The position numbers and the translations under genes are program-made. A stretch of 64,000 nt of DNA, from NCBI GenBank assembly GCA_029210175.1, contig JARGPL010000019.1:248001-312000 (forward strand), read 5' to 3'. Source of the DNA: Minwuia sp. (GTDB taxonomy: Bacteria > Pseudomonadota > Alphaproteobacteria > Minwuiales > Minwuiaceae). Position 1 is the first letter of the stretch. Each line of letters opens with the position of its first letter. Of the stretch, positions 36,075-43,876 are shown piece by piece. The notes under the pieces were generated by a model. It was not told the DNA's origin. It saw only the letters and a program-made list of their open reading frames with translations, and ran no database searches.

Positions 36075-36939
36075 CAACCTGCGCGGCGCGGCGCTGATGA
36101 TGGCCGCAATGGCGGCGTTCGTGCTGAACGACACCTGCATGAAGCTGCTGTCGACAGACCTGAACCTGTTTCAGTCGATCTTCCTGCGTGGCATCGGCAC
36201 GACGATCTTCTTTCTGATCGCCGCCTGGCATCAGGGCGCCCTGCGCTATCGCCCGCCGCGGGCGGATCGCCGGGTGATGATCTGGCGGACCATCGGTGAC
36301 ATGGGCCAGATGGTCTGCTTCCTGACGGCGCTGTTTCACATGCCAATCGCCAACGTGTCGGCAATCCTGCAGTCGCTGCCGCTGGCCATGACCCTGGCCG
36401 CCGCGCTGTTCCTGAAGGAACCGGTCGGCGTTCGCCGCTATACTGCCATCGGCGTCGGGTTCATTGGTGTGCTGCTGATCGTCAGGCCAGGAACCGAAGG
36501 CTTCAACATCTATTCCCTGGTGGCCCTGACCACCGTGATCTTCGTCGTCCTGCGCGACCTCAGCACCCGCCGCCTGGCCAGGTCCGTGCCCACCATCTTC
36601 GTCACCCTGATCACCTCCATCGCCGTGACCGTGCTGTCCGGCACGATCTCCATCTTCCAGGGCTGGGCCGAGATACAGCCCGGCAACCTGTATCTGATCG
36701 CGGGTGCGGCGCTGTTCGTCAGCTTCGGCTATGTCTTCATCGTCATGGGCATGCGGGTCGGCGACATCGCCTTCATCTCGCCGTTTCGCTATTCGATGCT
36801 GGTCTGGGCCTTGCTGATCGGGCTGTTCGTGTTCGGCGACATCCCGCGCCCGCTCACCCTGCTCGGGGCCGCAATCATCGTGGCCAGCGGCATCTACACC
36901 TTCTATCGGGAACGCAAGCTGGCCAGGCTGGGAGCCTGA
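36058..36939 (+). CDS. EamA/DMT-superfamily transporter
   Basis: 293 aa inner-membrane protein with ten predicted helices in two EamA halves. The first half opens with RGAALMMAAMAAFVLNDTCMKLL and LFQSIFLRGIGTTIFF; the second contains the conserved Pro-rich FISPFRYSMLVWALLIGLFVFGD. DMT carriers export metabolites such as amino acids or nucleosides. The ATG at 36058 overlaps potI by 17 bases, so it is probably co-expressed with polyamine uptake; the substrate is unknown. Confidence 0.85.
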   Translation: MTPNSDNLRGAALMMAAMAAFVLNDTCMKLLSTDLNLFQSIFLRGIGTTIFFLIAAWHQGALRYRPPRADRRVMIWRTIGDMGQMVCFLTALFHMPIANVSAILQSLPLAMTLAAALFLKEPVGVRRYTAIGVGFIGVLLIVRPGTEGFNIYSLVALTTVIFVVLRDLSTRRLARSVPTIFVTLITSIAVTVLSGTISIFQGWAEIQPGNLYLIAGAALFVSFGYVFIVMGMRVGDIAFISPFRYSMLVWALLIGLFVFGDIPRPLTLLGAAIIVASGIYTFYRERKLARLGA

Positions 36940-36945
36940 TCGATA

Positions 36946-36971
36946 CCGGCGGCAGTACCTGCAAACGCCGG
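36946..36971. terminator. Inverted repeat between convergent transcription units
   Basis: CCGGCG and CGCCGG flank a 14-base loop that itself contains GCAG/CTGC. It sits exactly between the EamA gene stop and the stop of the next minus-strand gene and probably ends both transcripts. It lacks a T-run. Confidence 0.4.
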
Positions 36972-36973
36972 AG

Positions 36974-37447
36974 CTATTCCTCCAGAACCTCGAATTCGAA
37001 ACGTCGTTCTCCGGTCCGGTCCAGCGAGTCGCTGACCCGGATCAGAATCTCGTGTTCCCCTGCGGGAAGGTCGGCGTCGTTGGCGACGATCTCACCGTCC
37101 CGGACCTCGGCATGTTCCAGGATGCGGTCGGTGATATCGAACGAGAAGATGGACCCGAGATACCGGATTTCCAGGCTCGACATATCGATTGAAGCGCCGG
37201 AAACCGGGCTGAGGCGAACATGAACGTTCACCGGTGCCCGGAACTTGTTCGCCGCGTTCGGCTCCAGAAGCTCGATTGCCGGCGCGTTGGCGACGGCGCT
37301 TCGCGGCGTCGCCTCCAACTGTGCCCCGGGAAGGGAACCATCCCGGATCGCCGTGACCTCATCACGGCTGATCAACTCGAACGCCTGGGCGGACACCGGG
37401 CCCGACAGAGCAATGGCGAGTGCAAGTGCGGCATGGACAGAACGCAT
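36974..37447 (-). CDS. Exported protein of unknown function, Ig-like fold suspected
   Basis: 157 aa. Signal peptide (ALALAIALSGPVSAQA) followed by a short linker and about 95 residues of alternating beta strands (AIELLEPNAANKFRAPVNVHV, LEIRYLGSIFSFDITDRI, GEHEILIRVSDSLDRTGERR). The pattern of an N-terminal strand, DLPAGEHEI turn and paired final strands suggests an Ig- or cadherin-like beta-sandwich, but I recognise no family. It is downstream of, and in the same direction as, a lipoprotein gene, 30 bases away, and both are divergent from the OmpA-caspase-serpin operon, so it may be a periplasmic partner of that system. Confidence 0.7.
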   Translation of the reverse strand: MRSVHAALALAIALSGPVSAQAFELISRDEVTAIRDGSLPGAQLEATPRSAVANAPAIELLEPNAANKFRAPVNVHVRLSPVSGASIDMSSLEIRYLGSIFSFDITDRILEHAEVRDGEIVANDADLPAGEHEILIRVSDSLDRTGERRFEFEVLEE

Positions 37448-37477
37448 GATGTTCCCCCTTGAACAGACGCAGATCGG

Positions 37478-38416
37478 TCAACCCTGACCGGGATTGTGCG
37501 TGAACGAAATTTCGGTGGTAAGCGGACGCTGCAGCTGCTGCGCCTTGATCAGATCGTCCAGCGGTGCAGATGCGTAATGGTTCTTCCCCTTGTCCGCGAT
37601 GAACATGTCACGCGGCGCTGGCTGGCTGCTGCGACCGCTCAGTTGTGCATCGCGACATGTCGGCAGGGCAAGCATGACCGCCGCCGAAACCTCGATCCTG
37701 TCCTCGGCGCTGGTTCCCGGGTCCGAACATGGCAGGAAACGGAACACCACCTGATCCGTACCTGCCTGACCTGCGAACTGGAACGGTCCGATGTCATGTA
37801 CTTCCCCCGCTGCCGCCGGCCAGTCGCCCAGCGGCACCAGACGCCCGTCCGGTGTACGGTTGGAAAGGCGGTGGATGCCAGGCAGGTTGGCTGTAGTCCG
37901 CAGGATGATGCGGTCGGCAGGCTTGAAGGTCACTTCAGCGGGATCGACCTGGCGCAGCACAGCGCCTCCATCATCCAGATAGGTTGCGACGGCCATGGTC
38001 GCGGAAACGGGCTTGGCAGCCACCGGTTGCAATGCGGCTTGCTGGTCTTGCTGCAGTGCCTCCGTTGGCTCGGGGATGCAATCAGCGGCTATTTCTTCCG
38101 ACGGTGTGGTTGCAACACCGGCCAGCTGACTGGCGCCCTCAGCCGCCACTTCAGCGCCGGTGGTTGCGGTTGCCATCAGGACATCGAATATCTTCTCTGC
38201 CGCGAAACCCAGGATCGGTGCCGCGAGCGCGGACAGGAAGCGCGTTTCGATCTCGTCAGGCCTGACTGTCGCGGACCTGGGGCAGAGTGCAGGGCTTGCG
38301 GACGCAACGGCACCCGCCTGTGCCTGCCCCCCTGTCGCCGGTTGCTGGTCTGCAGTCTTCGGCCCGCAAGCAGCAAGACCAAGCACCAACATGGCGAGCG
38401 CAATTCTGTTTATCAT
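37478..38416 (-). CDS. Lipoprotein of unknown function
   Basis: 312 aa. The ATG at 38416 starts a lipoprotein signal ending in the lipobox LGLAAC (Cys17); a longer open frame to 38515 has no signal and is rejected. After a Gln/Ala-rich linker come an amphipathic helix (TRFLSALAAPILGFAAEKIFDVL), then a beta-rich domain from about residue 135 that includes ADRIILRTTANLPGIHRL and four Cys in total in the mature protein. No known family. The gene is divergent from the OmpA-like gene with 176 bases between, and so likely shares regulation with the protease/serpin operon. Confidence 0.72.
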   Translation of the reverse strand: MINRIALAMLVLGLAACGPKTADQQPATGGQAQAGAVASASPALCPRSATVRPDEIETRFLSALAAPILGFAAEKIFDVLMATATTGAEVAAEGASQLAGVATTPSEEIAADCIPEPTEALQQDQQAALQPVAAKPVSATMAVATYLDDGGAVLRQVDPAEVTFKPADRIILRTTANLPGIHRLSNRTPDGRLVPLGDWPAAAGEVHDIGPFQFAGQAGTDQVVFRFLPCSDPGTSAEDRIEVSAAVMLALPTCRDAQLSGRSSQPAPRDMFIADKGKNHYASAPLDDLIKAQQLQRPLTTEISFTHNPGQG

Positions 38417-38528
38417 CTCGATGCCCCCCGGCCCCCTGAAAACCGCATCTCGCGTCATTGTTGCCACGACAACAGGCCAACGCAACGAAAAAGGGTCCTC
38501 TTGCGAGGCATTCACTGCATCAAGGAAC

Positions 38529-38558
38529 TTGGCTCCGTTCCCTGAATGGTTGCATAAT
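38529..38558 (+). promoter_or_regulatory. Candidate sigma-70 promoter for the OmpA-caspase-serpin operon
   Basis: TTGGCT (38529-38534) and CATAAT (38553-38558) are separated by 18 bases and lie 35 bases before the ATG at 38593. It is the best hexamer pair in the 176-base divergent gap. An AGGGGA ribosome site at 38578-38583 fits the ATG. Confidence 0.4.
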
Positions 38559-38592
38559 GGTCAGATGGGGCGACGGTCAGGGGAATGACGAC

Positions 38593-39582
38593 ATGAGCAA
38601 ACGCGGGATCATGGATCACGTACCGGGGCGCGGACTTCTTGCGGCATGCCTGCTTGCACCGGCTTTCCTGGTCGCGGCGCCATTGATGCCCGGCACAGCG
38701 CTCGCGGCCGAATGCCCTTCGGCAGAAACAGCGGCCAACGCATTCGAACGGCGTGATGTTCAGCGGTTGAGGGAACTTGTCCGCGCCATCGACACGGCGG
38801 CGTGCCCGCCCGGTTTCCGGCAATGGGCCTGGGTTGCACTGGCCCGGGCATCGACCGAGGCCATGACGCGGGAAGCGCCTGCAGATATTCATCAGGCCGC
38901 CACACCGGCGAAGCTGGCAGGCCTTGGACTCGATGTACCGCCGCCACTGGTGCTGGAGGCGCTGGGCGACGGGTACCGGCGCGCCGGCCATCACGCCGCG
39001 GCAGCAATGGCCTATCAGCGCGCGATGACCCTGCTGGCCGACGAGAGCCAGAGCTGGCGGGAGTTCGATCCCGGTCCCGGTTTCGTGCGGATGATCCATC
39101 AGAAGATGGAGGAGGCGCGTCTGCTGTCGCCGACATACGTACCAGTGGACGTGGACCCCTCCACCCGGAAGAAGGGCGGGTATGCCCTGGGCACCGTACG
39201 CGGTTTCAACCCGACCGTGCGACGCGAACCCATTGCTTTCGAAACCGATTCGACTGAACTGACAGATGACGGACAACGCACGGTCTCACAGCTTGTCGAG
39301 CGATTGCTGAGCGAGAGCCCGGATGTCGTGACCGTTGTCGGCCATGCCGATGCGCGCGGCGATGACAGCTATAACGCCACCCTTTCCGAGCGCCGCGCGG
39401 CGGCGATTGCCGAGAAGATCCGCGAAGCTGGCTATGGTGGCAACATCACGGCCATCGGTCGCGGCGAGAGCAAGCCGTTCCCGATCAGCGGACGTGACCT
39501 TCTGACTGATCAGGACCGCTGGCGTCTGGATCGTCGCGTCGAAATCTGCGTCGGATTGGCGACGGCCACATGTGGCGGCTGA
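38593..39582 (+). CDS. OmpA-family peptidoglycan-binding exported protein
   Basis: 329 aa. Signal peptide up to about residue 39 (PLMPGTALAAE). Residues 41-180 contain helical pairs reminiscent of TPR units (ALGDGYRRAGHHAAAAMAYQ). Residues 212-320 form an OmpA C-terminal domain: IAFETDSTELTDDG, VTVVGHADARGDD and NATLSERRAAAIAEKI, including the Asn and Arg that hold diaminopimelate in peptidoglycan. It thus probably tethers a complex to the cell wall. First gene of an operon: its stop overlaps the next start by 13 bases. The ATG is chosen for the signal peptide and the ribosome site 38578-38583. Confidence 0.88.
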   Translation: MSKRGIMDHVPGRGLLAACLLAPAFLVAAPLMPGTALAAECPSAETAANAFERRDVQRLRELVRAIDTAACPPGFRQWAWVALARASTEAMTREAPADIHQAATPAKLAGLGLDVPPPLVLEALGDGYRRAGHHAAAAMAYQRAMTLLADESQSWREFDPGPGFVRMIHQKMEEARLLSPTYVPVDVDPSTRKKGGYALGTVRGFNPTVRREPIAFETDSTELTDDGQRTVSQLVERLLSESPDVVTVVGHADARGDDSYNATLSERRAAAIAEKIREAGYGGNITAIGRGESKPFPISGRDLLTDQDRWRLDRRVEICVGLATATCGG

Positions 39583-41066
39583 CAGCTACGCTGATCCTGT
39601 CCGTCGGCATTCTTGTCGCCCCCATCGCCAGGGCTGAACTTCGCGCGCTGGTGATCGGCGTGGAGGCAGATTCGCCCGGTGCGGTGGCTGACGCCATTGA
39701 TGTCGCGGACGCACTGGGACATGTCCATGGACGCGACATCTCGCTGCTGACCAATGAACAGGCGCATCCGGCTGCGGTGCGTGCCGCGCTTGATACGTTG
39801 GGCGCTCAGGCCCGACCGGGCGACCTGATCATCTTCGCCTTCGCCGGGGCGGGCGGACAGCAGCCGGAAATGGTGCTGGGCAGCGAACCCGATCAGCTGG
39901 ATGAGGTCTACCGACTTGCCGACGAGGACCTTCAGACCGGATTGCGGGACGCGGAACTGGCGACCTGGGCGGGAGGCATTGCCGAACGGGGTGCTGCCGT
40001 GCTGCTTCTGCTTGATACCGGCCATGTCGATACGCCGCGCCGCGCGGCGGCGCTCCCGTCAAATGCGCCGGCGCATCGCGGCCTGGCCGTCCAGCCCGTG
40101 CAGCGCTGGCCAGATGACCCGGACGCCTTCAGCGCCCTTGCGTACCGGTATCATGCATCCTCACCGGAAGGCCTCGAGCAGCTGCCGCCCAACGTGATTC
40201 TGCTGGAAGCGACAAACCGACCCGATCATGCCGCCACCACCTTCGCCCTGCGGGACCCTGCCACGGGCATGATGACCACCCGTGGCCCGCTCAGCCATGC
40301 CTTCGCACGCGCACTTCGCGGAGATGCGGATGCGAACCGGGACGGACAGATCACCGCCGGGGAACTGGAACGCCACCTGCGGGCGACGATCCGCCAGGTG
40401 ACGGACGGTGCCGGCAAACCAGGCATCAGCTTCCGCTTTGCTGCCGGGTCGGTCCTGTTCTTCATTGACCAGGCACGGGCAAGCGTCTCGCCACGGCCTT
40501 TCCCCCCCACAGCGCTGGATCGGGACGTCGCGGTCGACAGGCTGCGCCGTCAGGTTCATTCGGCCCGTGGCGATCTGATTGCCGAACATGTCGGCCCCGA
40601 CAGCGTCCCGGCGATTGCCGACAGCCGGGTTGCGATCGACCAGCTGCATGCCCTCGCCCGTTCACAGCCACTCGATGCCGGAACCCGTCCAGATGAGGGT
40701 CTGTGGGCGTTTGGGGAACGTTTCTCGATCCATATCGGCGATCCGGAACTGCCCTACCACCTGATCGCGAACATCACAGGGCATGGCACCGTGCAGATGC
40801 TGTTTCCTGAACCGAACGATCCACCTGACCGGCTGGGTGGCTTGCTGGATGATCTGGCCGTGCTGGGCCCCTTTGGAACCGACAGTGTCGTGATCATCGC
40901 AACGGCGGTCCCCGTCCCGGCCCTGTACGCTGCATTCCGCAGTTGGGATGGATACCGGTTCACCGAAAAGATGGCGGGGGATATCACACGGATGGTTCAG
41001 CAGCAGGCATACCGCATCGCCGTGTTGCCCATCGTTTCCGCCGCTGGTGGAGGAGCAAGCCAATGA
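39570..41066 (+). CDS. Exported caspase-fold protein lacking the catalytic dyad (pseudo-caspase)
   Basis: 498 aa. Signal peptide MWRLTATLILSVGILVAPIARA. The next part has a caspase (peptidase C14) layout: first strand ELRALVIGVEADS, DAIDVADALG, and DLIIFAFAGAGGQQ where active members have a GHG; here the catalytic His position is Ala94. The Cys strand reads AAVLLLLDTGHVD, with Gly151 where Cys is expected. So it keeps the fold but should be inactive. An EF-hand-like loop DADANRDGQITAGELE lies near residue 253, and the C-terminal 125 residues (YHLIANITGHGTVQMLFPE) resemble DUF4384-type domains found behind caspases. It overlaps both neighbours (13 bases and ATGA). A regulatory or scaffolding role for the active caspase next door is inferred. 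Confidence 0.82.
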   Translation: MWRLTATLILSVGILVAPIARAELRALVIGVEADSPGAVADAIDVADALGHVHGRDISLLTNEQAHPAAVRAALDTLGAQARPGDLIIFAFAGAGGQQPEMVLGSEPDQLDEVYRLADEDLQTGLRDAELATWAGGIAERGAAVLLLLDTGHVDTPRRAAALPSNAPAHRGLAVQPVQRWPDDPDAFSALAYRYHASSPEGLEQLPPNVILLEATNRPDHAATTFALRDPATGMMTTRGPLSHAFARALRGDADANRDGQITAGELERHLRATIRQVTDGAGKPGISFRFAAGSVLFFIDQARASVSPRPFPPTALDRDVAVDRLRRQVHSARGDLIAEHVGPDSVPAIADSRVAIDQLHALARSQPLDAGTRPDEGLWAFGERFSIHIGDPELPYHLIANITGHGTVQMLFPEPNDPPDRLGGLLDDLAVLGPFGTDSVVIIATAVPVPALYAAFRSWDGYRFTEKMAGDITRMVQQQAYRIAVLPIVSAAGGGASQ

Positions 41067-43876
41067 GCCGCAGCCAACCGATCCTGCGATACCGTCGTCT
41101 GCCGCGTCTCGGAGCGCGGTTCCTGCTTGCCGCGATGCTGGGCCTTCTTCTGTCCGGACCGGACGCGGCGATGGCCAACAGCGGTATGCGGGATGTGCCG
41201 AAACCAGTGGCCCGCATCATCGGGGGCCATGATGTGAAGATCGGTTCACGGCCCTGGCAGGTGCTGCTGGACATCAATCGCACCGGCCTGGCCTATACCT
41301 GCGGTGGCACGATCATCGCGCCACGCTGGATCCTGACCGCCGCCCACTGCACGAATGCCGTCGTGGACCGCCCCGGCAACATCGAGGTCATCGCTGGCAC
41401 CGTTCGCCTGGAATCAGGCGAAGGAACCGTGGTTGCCGTGGAGCAGGTGCGGGTCCACCCGGGCTACGACGGTTCCGCCGCAAACCACCCCAACGATGTT
41501 TCGCTGCTGCGGCTTGCCGAGCCGCTTCCTTTCGTCACCGTGCGTCTGATGGCGCCCGAGGATGAAACCCGCTTCGGTGGCCATGACACGCCGGGACTGG
41601 TGATCGGATTCGGGGCGACCGAAGACGGTGGCGGCGCATCGGCCAGATTGCTGGAGACCAGCGTGCCGCTGAAGAGTTACGAGGCGTGCAAGAAGGTCTA
41701 CGGGTCATACCTGAGCCCGAGCATGATCTGCGCAGGCCTGGACCAGGGCGGGCGCGACACCTGTCAGGGGGACAGCGGCGGGCCATTGCTGGTCAAGGAT
41801 GAACTCGGCGATTTCGTGCAGATCGGCATCGTCAGCTGGGGGGCGGGCTGCGCTGTCGCCGGTCGCTACGGCGTCTACACGCGGATCAGCAGCTATCTGG
41901 ACTGGATCGCGTCCGAGACCCGTTTGAGCATCGCCACCCTGACCGGTTTTGCCGCCGACCCGGAAATGGTGGCGGGTGCCGCCCCGCCGGTGATCGAGAC
42001 CACCGCCGCACTGGCCGCGACACAGTCCTATCCATCAGCGCCGCCCGCGGTGAGCGCCATCGGCCTTGCCACGGCACCTATCCTGACAACCGCAACACCA
42101 CGGCTGCCCCCGCCCAACCTGGCCACATTCGATATTCCAGAGAGACCGCACGGCAATCGGGCGCTGTTGATCGGAATAGATGACTATTGGGATGATGATT
42201 TCGATCTGACCGGCAGTGTCGCGGACGTTGAACGCGTGCGCCGCATGCTGCTCGACAACGGGACATTCACCGAGTCGGAGATTCTGGTGCTGACCGACGC
42301 CGACGCCACGCGCGCCAACATCCATCTGGCGTTCGAGCGTTGGCTGACAGGTCAGACACGGCCTGACGATCTGGTCATGCTCTATTTCGCTGGCCACGGC
42401 TTTCATCAGCAGGATCTGAATGGCGATGAACGCGATGGTATCGACGAGGCGATCGTTCCCTATGACGCCAACCGGTTCCGGGCACGGGACCTGATCCGCC
42501 CGGCGGTCATGCGGGTCATCATCGATGATGAAATCGGCATGCTGCTGCGCGCGATCGCAGACCGCAAGGTCACGGCCGTCTTCGATTCGTGCTTCTCCGG
42601 CTCCGTCACGCGCAACCTGTCGTCAAATGTGCCTGCCTTAGCGAACGCCCGGTCGCTTGATCTCAGGCTCGGCGGCAGCTTCATGCCGCTGCCCCGCAGT
42701 TCCATGCGATCAAATGTCGGTGCAGCAGATCTGATCGACCATCGCAATGCGAACCTGGTGGTCTGGACTGCGGTTTCGGAGCGGGAGGTGGCGCTGATCG
42801 ACCGCAGTCGCACGCCCGAGGGCGGAGTCTTTACCGCCGCGTTTGTCGAAGGCCTGGACGGGAAGGCCGCGGATTGGGACCACGACGGCCGGGTTTCCCA
42901 CATCGAACTGCTGGACCATGTGCGACAGCGGTCGAGCGACTATTGCGCTGCGAACCCCAGCAGTTGCGGCATCGGCATGACGCCCACGCTTGAGGCCGCA
43001 TCCGAACTCTATGTGACAGAGGCGATCTCGCGCGCGGTGATCGACAAGCCAGCGCTGGTTGCCGCAACAGACCTGTTGACCAGCACGGAAGGCGGCGGTG
43101 GACGACAGCAGCCCCCTGCACAGCCGGTCGCCTCAGCGGCGGCGGAGCCTGTTGTCACCATCACACCGCCCCTTGCCGTGTCGCCCCCCGTCACGGCACC
43201 CCCCGTCACGGCGCCCCCTGTTTCGACGCCCCCTGTTTCGACGCCCCCTGTGCCGGCGCCACGCCCGGAACCGGCGAAGGTCCCGGCAGACACCGCCGGG
43301 GAAACGGCTGATGCGGAGGATGTGGTTGCGATGGTCGCCACGGCACCTGCGACCGCGGCAGAGACCGCGCGTCCGGAACAGGCACCGGACAAGGCGACAG
43401 TACCGGCTCAGCGACGCTCCGACGTCCATCTGACATTGCATCCCACCAGCCGTGTGACCGTCGGCGAGCGCATCCATCTTTCGGTGGAGGCTGCCCGCGA
43501 TGGCCGCCTGTTTGTCATCGATGTGCGTGAAAATGGCGAAATGGTGCAGATCTTTCCCAATCGCCTGGCCGAAATCGCCGGTCAGAAGTCGTCAATGACT
43601 GCCGGTGAGACGATCGTGTTCCCCAAGCTGGAGCACGGCTATGACTTCACGGCGGAACTGCCGACAGGACGGGGGCGGCTTGTTGCCATTCTGGCGTCCC
43701 CCCGTTCGGAAATCGCAGCAGTGCTGGACCGGCACAGCGACCTCAAGGCGATCAAGGACATGCGCACCTATCTGGCAGAAGTCGCCGCCACGCTGAGAAC
43801 ACCATCACGGGACGGATTTGCAATGCGTCTGCCTGACTGGGCCATGCACGCCGTCGACTACGAGATCGTGAAATGA
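41063..43876 (+). CDS. Exported trypsin-like protease fused to a caspase-like (C14) protease
   Basis: 937 aa from the ATG at 41063 (AGGAG 8 bases upstream; ATGA overlap). Signal peptide to about residue 39. A trypsin S1 domain (52-285) has a zymogen-type junction R51|IIGG and a full triad: His95 in LTAAHC, Asp145 in HPNDVSLLRL, Ser238 in CQGDSGGP. Asp232 is at the trypsin S1-pocket position, predicting cleavage after Arg/Lys. A C14 domain follows (363-660) with GNRALLIGID, catalytic His445 in YFAGHG and Cys510 in FDSCFSGS, plus metacaspase-like DERDGIDEAIVPYD. Then a Pro-rich linker with TAPPV/STPPV repeats (680-740) and a DUF4384-like sandwich (786-880). Both active sites look intact. The fusion suggests one protease may control the other. 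It is co-translated with a serpin. Confidence 0.9.
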   Translation: MSRSQPILRYRRLPRLGARFLLAAMLGLLLSGPDAAMANSGMRDVPKPVARIIGGHDVKIGSRPWQVLLDINRTGLAYTCGGTIIAPRWILTAAHCTNAVVDRPGNIEVIAGTVRLESGEGTVVAVEQVRVHPGYDGSAANHPNDVSLLRLAEPLPFVTVRLMAPEDETRFGGHDTPGLVIGFGATEDGGGASARLLETSVPLKSYEACKKVYGSYLSPSMICAGLDQGGRDTCQGDSGGPLLVKDELGDFVQIGIVSWGAGCAVAGRYGVYTRISSYLDWIASETRLSIATLTGFAADPEMVAGAAPPVIETTAALAATQSYPSAPPAVSAIGLATAPILTTATPRLPPPNLATFDIPERPHGNRALLIGIDDYWDDDFDLTGSVADVERVRRMLLDNGTFTESEILVLTDADATRANIHLAFERWLTGQTRPDDLVMLYFAGHGFHQQDLNGDERDGIDEAIVPYDANRFRARDLIRPAVMRVIIDDEIGMLLRAIADRKVTAVFDSCFSGSVTRNLSSNVPALANARSLDLRLGGSFMPLPRSSMRSNVGAADLIDHRNANLVVWTAVSEREVALIDRSRTPEGGVFTAAFVEGLDGKAADWDHDGRVSHIELLDHVRQRSSDYCAANPSSCGIGMTPTLEAASELYVTEAISRAVIDKPALVAATDLLTSTEGGGGRQQPPAQPVASAAAEPVVTITPPLAVSPPVTAPPVTAPPVSTPPVSTPPVPAPRPEPAKVPADTAGETADAEDVVAMVATAPATAAETARPEQAPDKATVPAQRRSDVHLTLHPTSRVTVGERIHLSVEAARDGRLFVIDVRENGEMVQIFPNRLAEIAGQKSSMTAGETIVFPKLEHGYDFTAELPTGRGRLVAILASPRSEIAAVLDRHSDLKAIKDMRTYLAEVAATLRTPSRDGFAMRLPDWAMHAVDYEIVK

